From Candidatus Terraquivivens tengchongensis (GTDB taxonomy: Archaea; Thermoproteota; Nitrososphaeria_A; Caldarchaeales; Wolframiiraptoraceae), in assembly GCA_023268355.1 (NCBI GenBank), contig JALNJK010000002.1, positions 248,001 through 312,000 of the forward strand: DNA of 64,000 bases. The letters run 5' to 3'. The position numbers were made by a program, and so were the translations under genes. This document shows positions 8,843 through 17,250 of the stretch, one piece after another; position 1 is the first letter of the stretch; every line of letters starts with the position of its first letter. The notes under the pieces are model-generated. The model was not told where the DNA came from. It saw nothing but the letters and a program-made list of their open reading frames with translations, and did not search any database.

Positions 8843-9804
8843 CAGATGCTTATCCTTGCTACAGCTTTTGAACGTAGTATGTCCATGCCTATTCGTTCGC
8901 TTGCCATGACACCGTAGACCTCGTCCTTCATCGTTTCATAACTGCTTATCGTCAAATCCCGTCTGACGAGTAGCACACCAGCCGCCTTCCTATCTATAAC
9001 GAACGCTTTGTTGTCTGGAACCGAGCCACTATTGTCAACTATTAGTTCTAGGCCTAAGAAGTTGCCCAGCACACCCCTCTGCTTATCGGCCATATCGCCG
9101 AAGTAAAAACTATGTATGAATTTATCGTCCTTCCAAAGGTCGGCCTCCCTAGACACGCTGACCAGTAAGCAGTCTGGATGGAACATCTCCTTCAACACAG
9201 CTTTCCTTGCATTGACAACATCCTCATAACTAAGTCTTCCAAGGTTGATAGTAGTAATCTCCGAGCCTCCGGCGAGTTCGTCTTCGGGTATCCGCATGAA
9301 CATCCCTATAACCTCCTCTGTCTCCAGCAGGCCGATGGCTCTGCCCAGCTCCGCTGCCTGTCTTTCTAGCACGCTCCATGGTGCATCTTCGAGGAACTTC
9401 CTCGTCCATTCGGCTGCCGCCCTTATCTCCAAGTCGGCTTTAACGTCCTGAACTTCGTACTTCTCGCCAGTAATCCACACCTGAGCCAGCTCCGCGCTCC
9501 TATACGCTCTCGCCTTCTTCGCCTTCGGGAACCTCACAACAGGGTCCGACGTCCTTATGACTTGAACTAGCTGCCTCGCTATCAAGTTGGGCTGGGCCGC
9601 CTCCACTACCACGTCATGCACTCTGGCTACCGCGCCAAGCATACTGCTCGTTATCGACTCATAGCCAGACGGGAAGAGCTCTGAGATACGGACAAATAGG
9701 GGGTTAGTCGAGAACTTCGGCAGCAATTCGTTGAGCTCATCCCTAACCCTCGGGTCGCTGTATAAAACCTCAAACTTTTTGGGCATCATATCCTGCCAGC
9801 TCAT
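8842..9804 (-). CDS. HK97-fold major capsid protein (virus-derived)
   Basis: A 320-residue protein with the features of a tailed-virus major capsid protein. An N-terminal helical arm leads into a region rich in short strands, and the C-terminus has the typical P-loop/A-domain ending (AFVIDRKAAGVLLVRRDLTI ... MASERIGMDIL), where capsid proteins carry V/I-D-rich strands and an R-G/A-x-D element. An encapsulin shell protein is the main alternative, but the neighbouring portal-, protease- and cement-like genes make a viral capsid much more likely. The frame is intact. It follows the cement gene by 1 bp. Confidence 0.72.
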   Translation of the reverse strand: MSWQDMMPKKFEVLYSDPRVRDELNELLPKFSTNPLFVRISELFPSGYESITSSMLGAVARVHDVVVEAAQPNLIARQLVQVIRTSDPVVRFPKAKKARAYRSAELAQVWITGEKYEVQDVKADLEIRAAAEWTRKFLEDAPWSVLERQAAELGRAIGLLETEEVIGMFMRIPEDELAGGSEITTINLGRLSYEDVVNARKAVLKEMFHPDCLLVSVSREADLWKDDKFIHSFYFGDMADKQRGVLGNFLGLELIVDNSGSVPDNKAFVIDRKAAGVLLVRRDLTISSYETMKDEVYGVMASERIGMDILRSKAVARISI

Positions 9805-9805
9805 A

Positions 9806-10234
9806 TCACTTCACCACGAGAATTCTGCCGGTATCACCAGGAGCTGTGAAGTTATCGAGGGCGATACCAAGCTTCCTAGCATAGTATATGGTGTACGTAT
9901 TGGTTCCATTTTCATTTACGTCTTGGTCGATCAATGGAAGTATACGCCTCGAAGCATCCGCACCGTACACAGCTTGGCCTACGGTTATGGCTGCACCTGC
10001 CACGACCTTCACGACACCTAGGACGCATACTGGTACGTAGTCGCCTTCCAAGGCATTCTCCAAAGCTATTCCTATACAATTCATAGGTGCTGTTGCTGGC
10101 GCTACAGTATCCGGCCCGACTAGGTATACTGGGTCTCCTTTGGTTATCGTCACACCAGCCTTGAAGCTTAGCACGATACTTTTATCCCTCGGAGAAATTA
10201 GGTCCCCAACGTTTGAATCAGGCCATGCATCCAT
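9806..10234 (-). CDS. Capsid cement/decoration protein (DUF2190-like)
   Basis: A 142-residue glycine/valine/alanine-rich beta protein. Repeated elements such as AGVTITKGDPVYLVG, CIGIALENALEGDYVPVCVLG, VKVVAGAAITVGQAVYG and KLGIALDNFTAPGDTGRILV match the DUF2190 capsid-cement family, which binds the outside of HK97-type capsids and stabilises them. It lies immediately upstream of the capsid gene, as this family usually does. Viral structural role is inferred from pattern and context. Confidence 0.75.
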   Translation of the reverse strand: MDAWPDSNVGDLISPRDKSIVLSFKAGVTITKGDPVYLVGPDTVAPATAPMNCIGIALENALEGDYVPVCVLGVVKVVAGAAITVGQAVYGADASRRILPLIDQDVNENGTNTYTIYYARKLGIALDNFTAPGDTGRILVVK

Positions 10235-10304
10235 TTCTGCTCAAAATAATTTGTACAAATACCTTCCTAAAAATTATGATGCAAATTTCATAAATTACGA
10301 AACG

Positions 10305-10577
10305 TTAGATATCGGTCGCATTTTCGTAGTTAAAGCTAACCCAGACATTCAGCAACCTCTCCCCCTTCTCGGTAAGCTCGTAAATCTTTACGCCACCCCT
10401 CGCCTGTCTGTATGTCATTATCCCCTCGCTTACTGCATAATTTAAAATACGCTTAAGTCTTTGATAGTTGATACCTAGAACGCGCCCGATTCTGTAAGGC
10501 GTCACACCACCAGTGTTTGCTAACTCTAATATCCTCACGAATTGTTCCAATTCTCTCATTCCAAAATAATTTTTCAC
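10305..10577 (-). CDS. Winged-helix DNA-binding protein
   Basis: A 90-residue archaeal winged-helix protein. The helix-turn-helix is seen in TGGVTPYRIGRVLGINYQRLK-like sequence (about residues 22-45), followed by the wing (GIMTYRQARGGVKIYELTEKGERLL). The form is that of one-domain archaeal regulators used by viruses and plasmids as well as hosts. It lies between the capsid/cement genes and the divergently transcribed portal gene and might control both promoters in the 10578-10677 gap. Confidence 0.7.
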   Translation of the reverse strand: MKNYFGMRELEQFVRILELANTGGVTPYRIGRVLGINYQRLKRILNYAVSEGIMTYRQARGGVKIYELTEKGERLLNVWVSFNYENATDI

Positions 10578-10677
10578 AAAACTTAGCTATAAATTTTTTA
10601 CATAGATATTCGCTTCACTTTCACGACATTTTGTGCTATGGAATTTTTATCCATGTTGGTTTTAACATTTCTTTGAG

Positions 10678-11952
10678 ATGTTTCTGAGAAGGTTGACGGG
10701 AAAGATACACATCAGGCCAATAACAGAATCTGTACAGAACCTGACCATTTACATGACATCCGGAATAATCGAATATCCGATCGTCCCATTCCAGCAGTAC
10801 GTGAATTATTACCTATGCGATCCGCTGATAATGAGTGCGGCAGATTACATAGAGCAGGCAGTTGCAGGCATGGGCGGTTACACAACTGCCGATTTTGATA
10901 TTGCAAAAGACAGCATTGATGAGTTTAACGCAAAAATAAACCTCGACGAGCTTCATCTGAAAATCGCGAAGTGGACAACGTTATGTGGCAACTTCTTCTT
11001 AGAAAGAGTTTACGATGCTTATGATGTTGAAGTACTCAAAGACCCTTGGACGTCTACGAAAGTGGACCTCATAGTACCGGCAAAAGGTGCGGCGTTGGTG
11101 GACATGAAACCCTTGCCGCTTAGCTCGGTAGTATCGGCCGTGCGAACGTTAGATGGAACAGTTTTATGGTATAACCGCTCGTATAGGGGTCAGCAAACTA
11201 AGCTATCGCCTAAGCTCGTCGTCCATTATAAGTGGAACGTCGTCGATGAACATGCATTCGGCACGGGCTGGCTAACCTCTATGCTCACGGAAGGCGTAGG
11301 GTTTACAGTAAAGGGCAAGGTCAGAAAGCGCGAACCATTCGTCAAACTAAAGGAGAAACTTGACGATGCCTCGATGAGGCTTGCCATAAAGGCAATACCG
11401 CGTCACGTTTACGTTTTCCCAGCGATGCCCCTTGACGTCCTGAAGGAGGCTCAATCACAGTTAGAGAAGCTTGAACCAGAGCAGGACTTCCTAACGAACA
11501 GCAAAGAGTTTGATGTGAGGGAAGTAGGAGTCTCGTCTAGAGCTGTCTTAGAGTTCTTCTGGAAACACATATTTGATCAGTTCATAATGGGAACGCAGAC
11601 ACACCACGTAAGGCTCTTCACGACTCCAGGCTTTACGGAGGCCTCTGCGAAGGTAGCGGATGCTGCGATGGAGAGGAAGCTCGCAGCAGTCAGGAGGTTC
11701 ATCAAGCGGATAACTGAACGCGAAATATTCGACGAGTTCCTTAGGACCCATGGCATAGACCCTAAACAGGCAAACGTGCGCTGGAACTGGGGTCTGAGAG
11801 AAGAACCGAAGATAGAGATAGAGCATCTCATAAAGTTCGCTGAGCTGTTGACGCATAATATGCAGGTCGTCAGGCTTGACGAGTTGCGGGGGATGCTGAA
11901 GAAGTTTGGCTTCATGCTGACCGAAGAGCCTGAAAAGGAGATGAGAAAGTAA
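10678..11952 (+). CDS. Phage portal protein-like
   Basis: A 424-residue protein resembling head-tail virus portals, the dodecameric DNA channel of the capsid vertex. Suggestive elements are the N-terminal AADYIEQAVAGMGGY, the wing/stem segment with WTTLCGNFFLERVYD and LVPAKGAALVDMKPLPLSSV, the VVHYKWNVVDEHAFGTGWL motif (portals typically carry H-f-k/r-w....-y-G-S/T-S/P) and the long C-terminal helices after residue 290. It overlaps nothing upstream and is followed 2 bp later by the protease-like gene, the usual portal-protease order. Confidence 0.65.
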   Translation: MFLRRLTGKIHIRPITESVQNLTIYMTSGIIEYPIVPFQQYVNYYLCDPLIMSAADYIEQAVAGMGGYTTADFDIAKDSIDEFNAKINLDELHLKIAKWTTLCGNFFLERVYDAYDVEVLKDPWTSTKVDLIVPAKGAALVDMKPLPLSSVVSAVRTLDGTVLWYNRSYRGQQTKLSPKLVVHYKWNVVDEHAFGTGWLTSMLTEGVGFTVKGKVRKREPFVKLKEKLDDASMRLAIKAIPRHVYVFPAMPLDVLKEAQSQLEKLEPEQDFLTNSKEFDVREVGVSSRAVLEFFWKHIFDQFIMGTQTHHVRLFTTPGFTEASAKVADAAMERKLAAVRRFIKRITEREIFDEFLRTHGIDPKQANVRWNWGLREEPKIEIEHLIKFAELLTHNMQVVRLDELRGMLKKFGFMLTEEPEKEMRK

Positions 11953-11954
11953 AA

Positions 11955-12803
11955 ATGCCATGGGAGGAGACTGAAGAATACATAAGGAGCGGTCATAGAG
12001 ATCCTGCAGAGTTCGAAGAAGGAACGTTCAGGACTATAGACATAGACCCGGAGCAAGGGATAAAGGCCATAGTGGCTAAGCCAAAGGGAGAAGATACGAT
12101 GGAGGTTCAGAGTTACCTTTTCTCGAAAGAAAAGGGTTGGACGCTTGAAAAAGCTAAAGATTGGTTCAAGAAGCATGCTGCCGGTGCTGAATCGTTCAAG
12201 TGGGCCTCGGATACGTTCAAGCTCTACAAGGATTTGGCCGAATCAAGGGGCGCTAAGCTCTGGAAGGTCAGAGCGCTACACGTCGGAAAGACTAGGAACA
12301 ACACGCTCTTTACTGAAGAAGAGTTGAGGTTGGCGGCTAGGAGTCTTGCCATGAGGCCTGTGAGTATAAACCACTCTAAGATGCTGCCCTTTCCGGAAAA
12401 TGCCGTGATTGCCGCCGATTACGAGGATGGGGCTGTTGAAGCACTTGTCTGGATATCGGACCCTAATGTAAATCGAATGATAGAGTCGGGCGGGATAAGC
12501 AGGGCAAGCGTAGAGTGGATGGCAATGAACGCGCTACCGGTCAACGGCATAAAGCCGAGCGGCCTTGTTTTTACAGGTTTGGCACTACTCACAAAAGACG
12601 TAGAGCCGGGCGACCCGCTTGCAAGGGTAATCAGGGAGAATGCTGAGGTGACAGAGGTTGGTCATGAGTCCTGGATGCGAAGTCCCGCCGCTAGGTCCGT
12701 CTTAGCGAAATATGGACACCCGAAATTGATAGCCCGGGCCGGATTCGAACCGGCGTCCGCGGGGTTCTCCTCTGTCACAAGATCCAGAGCCCGCGATCCT
12801 TAG
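11955..12803 (+). CDS. Prohead protease-like protein, C-terminus running into tRNA-Gln
   Basis: A 282-residue frame with a candidate HK97-type prohead protease domain at about residues 95-215: WKVRALHVGKTRNN, then a histidine in INHSKMLPFPENAV, then a serine in GISRASVEW. A His followed by a Ser in this spacing is the pattern of the S78/S14-like prohead protease catalytic pair. The first ~90 residues are a separate charged domain with a WTLEKAKDWFKKH helix. From base 12730 on, the frame is antisense to the tRNA-Gln gene, so the last ~25 residues are not an original protein end. The gene is probably truncated by recombination at the attachment site. Confidence 0.6.
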   Translation: MPWEETEEYIRSGHRDPAEFEEGTFRTIDIDPEQGIKAIVAKPKGEDTMEVQSYLFSKEKGWTLEKAKDWFKKHAAGAESFKWASDTFKLYKDLAESRGAKLWKVRALHVGKTRNNTLFTEEELRLAARSLAMRPVSINHSKMLPFPENAVIAADYEDGAVEALVWISDPNVNRMIESGGISRASVEWMAMNALPVNGIKPSGLVFTGLALLTKDVEPGDPLARVIRENAEVTEVGHESWMRSPAARSVLAKYGHPKLIARAGFEPASAGFSSVTRSRARDP

Positions 12804-12845
12804 CCCAGCATCTGACCGAGCGATTGGCCGCTAGACGACCGGGCT
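12730..12845 (-). tRNA. tRNA-Gln(CTG) with two introns
   Basis: The 116-nt gene folds to a normal 73-nt tRNA once two introns are removed. The acceptor stem is AGCCCGG/CCGGGCT with discriminator A; the T arm is GCCGG-TTCGAAT-CCGGC; the anticodon stem is GCGGG/CCCGC with loop CTCTGGC, giving anticodon CTG. The A1-U72 pair and A73 fit tRNA-Gln. Intron 1 is 24 nt (12800-12823) at the D loop/D stem junction; intron 2 is 19 nt (12765-12783) at the canonical 37/38 site. Both sites show a 4-bp helix flanked by 3-nt bulges, the bulge-helix-bulge target of archaeal splicing endonuclease. CCA is not encoded. Confidence 0.93.
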
Positions 12846-12886
12846 ATCAGATAAAGGTTTTTTCATCGTCCTATTTCAGTTTTCCG

Positions 12887-13519
12887 CTACACTGCTCTCT
12901 TGAATATCGGCAGGATGCCCAGATAAATGACATCATCCCGCTTATTACCCTCTAAGAGTATCGCCGCTCTCTTTTCAACAATCCCGCCGGCTCTCATGAC
13001 GATTTCTTCCATGGCATTTAAAGTCTCACCCGTGCTGACTATGTCGTCTATTATGCCAACCCTCTTGCCAACAATCTTCTCCTTATACCTTCCGTCTATG
13101 CAAAGTATCAGCTCCTTACTGGACGTTATAGGTTTGTAGGATACAAATATCGGGTCGCGCATGAACGGTTTAATTTCCTTCCTGCAGACCACATAAAAGC
13201 CATGGTTCAACATATTTGCCAACTCATGAACGAGTGCTATGCCCTTACTCTCGGTCGTCATTAGGATGTCACAAGTCACTAGGTGTTTGTAAAGTTCTTT
13301 CGCGCAATGGTTTATGAACTCCTTATCGCCTAAGCTATCAAAGTATGCAATCCAAGTGTCTGGAGATACTTGAACGAGAGGTAACTTTCTCTTGAACCCT
13401 TTTATCTCCAACTCGTAGTATTCTTGCCCCTCGTATCTCAGCACATATGTCAACCTATCCACCAGCTGTTTCTGAAGAACATATGTGCGTATAAGTTTTT
13501 CAGGGAAATCCTGCCACAC
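12887..13519 (-). CDS. Phosphoribosyltransferase (adenine PRTase-like)
   Basis: A 210-residue type I PRTase. The PRPP-binding loop VGIIDDIVSTGET lies near residues 154-166 and the PPi-loop region is TTESKGIAL near residue 90. The overall form is that of archaeal purine (Apt/Hpt/Xpt-like) or regulatory PurR-like proteins; the exact base is not determinable. A long N-terminal domain of about 80 residues with the YELEIKGFKRKLPLVQV segment suggests the Apt-like archaeal subgroup. It lies 41 bp upstream of tRNA-Gln on the same strand. Confidence 0.75.
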   Translation of the reverse strand: MWQDFPEKLIRTYVLQKQLVDRLTYVLRYEGQEYYELEIKGFKRKLPLVQVSPDTWIAYFDSLGDKEFINHCAKELYKHLVTCDILMTTESKGIALVHELANMLNHGFYVVCRKEIKPFMRDPIFVSYKPITSSKELILCIDGRYKEKIVGKRVGIIDDIVSTGETLNAMEEIVMRAGGIVEKRAAILLEGNKRDDVIYLGILPIFKRAV

Positions 13520-13633
13520 ATGAGTTTCATGTACATGCCCACAATAAGTAAGCAGATTTTCTATTAAATACCGTGAACGTGATGTAGGAATTATTCACCT
13601 GCCTACGTAAACCCAACGGTTATAGCTCTGGAT

Positions 13634-13651
13634 AAAAGCCGTGCGGCTTTT
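13634..13651 (+). promoter_or_regulatory. Perfect 7-bp hairpin directly before the methyltransferase start
   Basis: AAAAGCC, loop GTGC, GGCTTTT forms a perfect stem ending one base before ATG 13653. A TATA-like GGTTATAGC lies about 15 bases further upstream. The hairpin could block translation or be an operator; function is not shown. It argues against the GTG at 13641, which lies inside the loop. Confidence 0.4.
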
Positions 13652-13652
13652 G

Positions 13653-14840
13653 ATGGGAAATTACCTCATGATTTTAAGCACAGATATACCTGACTCTTGG
13701 AAGTACGCAGGCGATGGTTGGGGCTCGACCCTTCATAGGATATGCTCTAGGACTGGCTCGTTCCCTCCTGCCCTTGCTCACTACTTCGTAAAAAAGTACT
13801 CCAGACGTGGCGATATAGTCCTCGACCCCTTTTCCGGAAAGGGAACCTTGCCCCTCGAGGCGTGCCTTAACGGAAGAATCGGTATAGGCAACGACTTGGC
13901 ACCTGAGGCATACGTCATAACAAGAGCAAAGGTAAATCCAGTTACTTTGGATGATGTAATGGAATGGATACATAATACGAGGAAAAAGTGGAACCCAGAA
14001 AGCTACGATGTTGATGAGGTAAGCGGCGAGGTTCGCGTATTCTTCAGTAAATACACACTGAGGCAGATATTGTCAATAAGAGATATGTTAATGGACGACG
14101 ACTCAGACCTTGGAAATTTTATAAAAGCGCTCATGTGTGGAATACTCCACGGTCCTACCAAGATGCATTTGAGCATACCGTGCTCCCATGCCTTCTCAAT
14201 GTCTCCGAAGTACATACGACGCTTTATCAAAAAGAATGGTTTAAAGAAGCCCAAGAGAGACGTATTGAAGTGTCTACTTACGAAGGCTAAGAGGGTCTTA
14301 AGAGATGGTTTGCCAGAAGTTAGGGGCATGGCGACGATGGAAGATGCTAGGAAGCTACCGCTAGAGGATGAAAGCGTCAACCTGATAGTTACTTCTCCAC
14401 CTTACTTTAACATGCAGACTTATGCTTGGGACAACTGGCTGAGGTTATGGTTTTTGGGGTACGACTACATAGAGGTGAAGAATAAGCTGTTTCAATCTGA
14501 ATCGAAGCAGAAGTTCAGAGTTTTTATGCTCGAGTCATTGAAGGAGATGTTTAGGGTATTAAAGGACAACTCGGCTTGCTTCGTGGTTGTTGGTGACGTG
14601 AAGTTAAACGGCCATTACATCAACATGGCTGAGATGATAGCGCCGATAGCAGAAAGCGTAGGCTTCACGGTCGCTAGGCTAATCTCAGACTCCATACCGA
14701 AGTCAAATAAACACCTCATGTACATAAAAGAAGAGGAAGGCGTGAGCCGAGAGAGAATACTGGAGCTCCACAAAGGTAATCCCATACCTAACAATGAGCC
14801 TGTCGCTTGGGCTAAGGTGCCCGTGGAGGTTTTTGCATGA
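13653..14840 (+). CDS. DNA (N4-cytosine/N6-adenine) methyltransferase
   Basis: About 395 residues of a DNA methylase of the N-4/N-6 class. The AdoMet-binding motif I is DPFSGKGTLP (about residues 58-67) and the catalytic motif IV is TSPPYF (about 250-255), so motif I precedes IV with a long insert that would carry target recognition. TSPPY is the form typical of m4C enzymes, though m6A is not excluded. I chose ATG 13653 because the upstream GTG lies in a hairpin loop; ATG 13668 is another option. The last bases overlap the next gene (ATGA), implying a two-gene unit. No recognisable restriction endonuclease lies nearby. Confidence 0.85.
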   Translation: MGNYLMILSTDIPDSWKYAGDGWGSTLHRICSRTGSFPPALAHYFVKKYSRRGDIVLDPFSGKGTLPLEACLNGRIGIGNDLAPEAYVITRAKVNPVTLDDVMEWIHNTRKKWNPESYDVDEVSGEVRVFFSKYTLRQILSIRDMLMDDDSDLGNFIKALMCGILHGPTKMHLSIPCSHAFSMSPKYIRRFIKKNGLKKPKRDVLKCLLTKAKRVLRDGLPEVRGMATMEDARKLPLEDESVNLIVTSPPYFNMQTYAWDNWLRLWFLGYDYIEVKNKLFQSESKQKFRVFMLESLKEMFRVLKDNSACFVVVGDVKLNGHYINMAEMIAPIAESVGFTVARLISDSIPKSNKHLMYIKEEEGVSRERILELHKGNPIPNNEPVAWAKVPVEVFA

Positions 14841-15934
14841 TTTTGGAAACGCATGGAGATGTTTGCAGGCTAGGTTACATGAGACTTATAGCGTGTCTAG
14901 CCGAGGAAGACACGCCGAAGAGCTTCGATTTTTTGGCATCCCTTCTTTACGATTTCGTACGTAATATCGGACCGCCACAACTTCCGATAAAACCCATAGG
15001 CATAATTACCAGGCCCGTAAATGCAAGAAACTATGTCTCCGTTGCTGCAGAGATTAACATATTGGATAGAAAGACACAGACTTTGGGCAATGTAGGCAGA
15101 CTTTACGTAAAACTTGATTCTGCCACAAAGTTTCTCCACGAAAGTAGACAAATTACGCATGAAGAGCTTTTGACGCTAAATCCTGTTGAGAGAGTGCTGT
15201 TATTAGTTACTTTAATCTCTGCAGACTTTCCGTTTTTGTTGAATACTATAATTTGGGTTTTGGAACGTGAAGAGTTCACGAGAATGGAAGCAATGAACCA
15301 TATGATGGAGGAGCTTTACCCTTCTGCCCTAAAAAGTATCATAACAAAGGTTGACGCGAGGAAGAGGAGCCTGATAGAGAAGGAGATAGCTGAGGCAGAA
15401 AAATTCAGGACGAAGAGGCTAGGTCTAGAGAATAAGAGTGAATGGATAAAGAGCAGTCAATATGCTAAATACAGACACATAGCGCCGCCTAGGCTGGAAT
15501 GGCTCGTGGATTTAGGCATTCTTAAAAGGGCCGGTAGGGGCAAGTATTCTGCAGATGAGACCTTCGTTAAGCATAAAGATGTATTCGAACGCTACTTTAA
15601 AGTTCCCATGAAAAGAATCGAGGAAGAAATCATAAGTGACATCGCGCCGCTCATGATTCCGGGCTTGACGAAAGCTAGTAGGTTTGATGTGGCGAACATG
15701 ATAATAGAGGCATACAGGAGGTTTTCGAGCAGAGGGAATGCAGTAAGTCTTAGTATGTTAGAAAGGCTTTGCGTTTTTCTTTTACTGGAAAGGAAATTGT
15801 TTTCAACACCGAGTATGGCTCATGATGTATTCAACAACTTAGCCATCAGGTTTCCTGACAAGATGTTCGTGCAAAGGGGAAAGACTGGCGGCGTAGAGGT
15901 AGCCATGATGAATATATCGCCGTCTGATATCTAG
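14837..15934 (+). CDS. Unknown protein coupled to the DNA methyltransferase
   Basis: A 365-residue protein that I do not recognise. It overlaps the methyltransferase gene by 4 bp, so the two are translated together and probably work together. It is predicted mostly helical, with a charged linker (about residues 170-205, rich in K and E) and a segment around residues 215-240 (PPRLEWLVDLGILKRAGRGKY) that looks like a winged helix ending in a basic wing. No nuclease motif (PD-(D/E)xK, HNH, GIY-YIG) is evident. It could be a specificity subunit, a regulator or an unfamiliar effector. Confidence 0.7.
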   Translation: MILETHGDVCRLGYMRLIACLAEEDTPKSFDFLASLLYDFVRNIGPPQLPIKPIGIITRPVNARNYVSVAAEINILDRKTQTLGNVGRLYVKLDSATKFLHESRQITHEELLTLNPVERVLLLVTLISADFPFLLNTIIWVLEREEFTRMEAMNHMMEELYPSALKSIITKVDARKRSLIEKEIAEAEKFRTKRLGLENKSEWIKSSQYAKYRHIAPPRLEWLVDLGILKRAGRGKYSADETFVKHKDVFERYFKVPMKRIEEEIISDIAPLMIPGLTKASRFDVANMIIEAYRRFSSRGNAVSLSMLERLCVFLLLERKLFSTPSMAHDVFNNLAIRFPDKMFVQRGKTGGVEVAMMNISPSDI

Positions 15935-16038
15935 CAGTAAGGTTCTCACAATTGATATGGAGAATGTCTATAAATCACGAAAAAGACTTATAACGCCTAG
16001 CATTTCACCTACGTTCTGATTCGAAGGGGTGCGCATAG

Positions 16039-17250
16039 TTGGATTTTGAATTTACTGAGGAGCAAGAACTTTTTAGAAAATCCATTAGAGAATACTGTCA
16101 AAATAACCTGGCCCCAAGACTTTTGGAGATAGAGGAAGGTGGCAGAATACCCTATGATATAATTGAGGGTTTAGCGAATATAGGGGCCCTTGCGATGACG
16201 GTATCGCCAGAAAAAGGTGGGGCAGGTGCGGATGCTGTGACCGCAGGCATAGCGGGCGAGGAGATAGGTAGAGCAGATGTATCCTGTGCCACTGCCGTCT
16301 TCTACCTTGTCCCCACAGCATGGGGCTATATATTCGATAAGTACGGAGATCCTGAACTCTCAAAAAAGGTCCTCTCAAAAGTTGTAAAGGGTAGAGCGTT
16401 CGTCGGGATAGCGACAACAGAACCAGCTGCTGGTTCAGACCTTGCTAGCATAAGGATGACTGCTGTAAAGAAAGGTAGCGCGTACATCCTCAATGGTGAG
16501 AAGCTGTACACGTCTGGTGTGAGAGAGGTGATGGAACTGCTGCCTGAGGGTGGTGGTTTCCTCACCTTGGCGAAGACCGACCCATCAAAGGGAACGAGGG
16601 GCATGTCGTTGTTTTACGTACCAATAAAGGAAGTTTCTGGGGAGGTTAGTGTTACGTACCTCAAAGAGATGGGAAGAAAGGGAATATCGACCGGAGGTTT
16701 TTCATTAAAGGATGTAGAGGTTCCTGAGGAGAATAGGGTAGGGCCAGAGAATGGGGGGTTCTACATTTGCATGGAGGGCTTTGACTTTGCCAGGTCGATA
16801 ATATCTGTTGTCTGCTGCGGTGCTGCTATGTCGGCCCTCGAGACAGCTATTGAGTACATAAAACAAAGGAACGTCTTCGGCAATCCGTTAGCAAAATACG
16901 AAGGTGTACAGTTTAAGCTGGCTGAAAACTATGCGAAGTTGGATGCCGTGAGGCTTTTGGGATACAAAGCATTATGGATGTTTGACAAAGAGCAGAGAGA
17001 AGGCAAGTTCACGAGGTTTGAGGTGACTAGGGTGGCGGCAGAGGCTAAGATGTTGGCACCGTGGATAGCGTTTGATGCGATAAACGACGCCATGCAATGG
17101 TATGGAGCATACGGTTACATGGCCGAGTGCCCACTCCAGATAGCATTGAGGGGTATACGGTCGTACATGTGGGCCGAGGGCGCAACGGAGATAATGAAGA
17201 TAATAGTGGCAAGGGAGCTGCTTGGCAAAGAGTACATAGCCTATAGGTAA
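16039..17250 (+). CDS. Acyl-CoA dehydrogenase
   Basis: A 403-residue FAD-dependent acyl-CoA dehydrogenase, catalysing alpha,beta-desaturation of an acyl-CoA. The N-terminus FEFTEEQELFRKSIREY is typical. The FAD-contact region is ATTEPAAGSDLASI (about residues 126-139), and C-terminal sequence GAYGYMAECPLQIALRGIR contains the position of the usual catalytic glutamate. The start is TTG at 16039, with AAGGGGTG upstream and a TATA-like CTTATAACG about 50 bp upstream. The partner electron-transfer flavoprotein is not in the window, and the substrate is unknown. The TAA stop shares its last base with the next ATG (TAATG). Confidence 0.9.
   Translation: MDFEFTEEQELFRKSIREYCQNNLAPRLLEIEEGGRIPYDIIEGLANIGALAMTVSPEKGGAGADAVTAGIAGEEIGRADVSCATAVFYLVPTAWGYIFDKYGDPELSKKVLSKVVKGRAFVGIATTEPAAGSDLASIRMTAVKKGSAYILNGEKLYTSGVREVMELLPEGGGFLTLAKTDPSKGTRGMSLFYVPIKEVSGEVSVTYLKEMGRKGISTGGFSLKDVEVPEENRVGPENGGFYICMEGFDFARSIISVVCCGAAMSALETAIEYIKQRNVFGNPLAKYEGVQFKLAENYAKLDAVRLLGYKALWMFDKEQREGKFTRFEVTRVAAEAKMLAPWIAFDAINDAMQWYGAYGYMAECPLQIALRGIRSYMWAEGATEIMKIIVARELLGKEYIAYR

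Larger units (their letters stand above)
8600..12729. mobile_element. Provirus remnant with HK97-type head genes next to tRNA-Gln
   Basis: Six genes between the aldolase and the tRNA-Gln gene: a small RHH-like protein, a major-capsid-like protein, a cement-like protein and a winged-helix protein on the minus strand, then portal-like and prohead-protease-like genes on the plus strand. The set is that of a head-tailed (Caudoviricetes-like) archaeal virus. No integrase, terminase, tail or replication gene is present, so it is a remnant or satellite-like element. The right edge is the 3' end of tRNA-Gln, a classic attachment site. The left edge is approximate; I found no duplicated tRNA 3' sequence near 8530-8650. 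The two gene groups are transcribed outward from about 10.6 kb. Confidence 0.75.

Noticed and set aside
8842-9804. Capsid-like protein as an encapsulin nanocompartment
   Set aside because: Portal-, protease- and cement-like genes beside it point to a virus head, and no cargo enzyme is adjacent.
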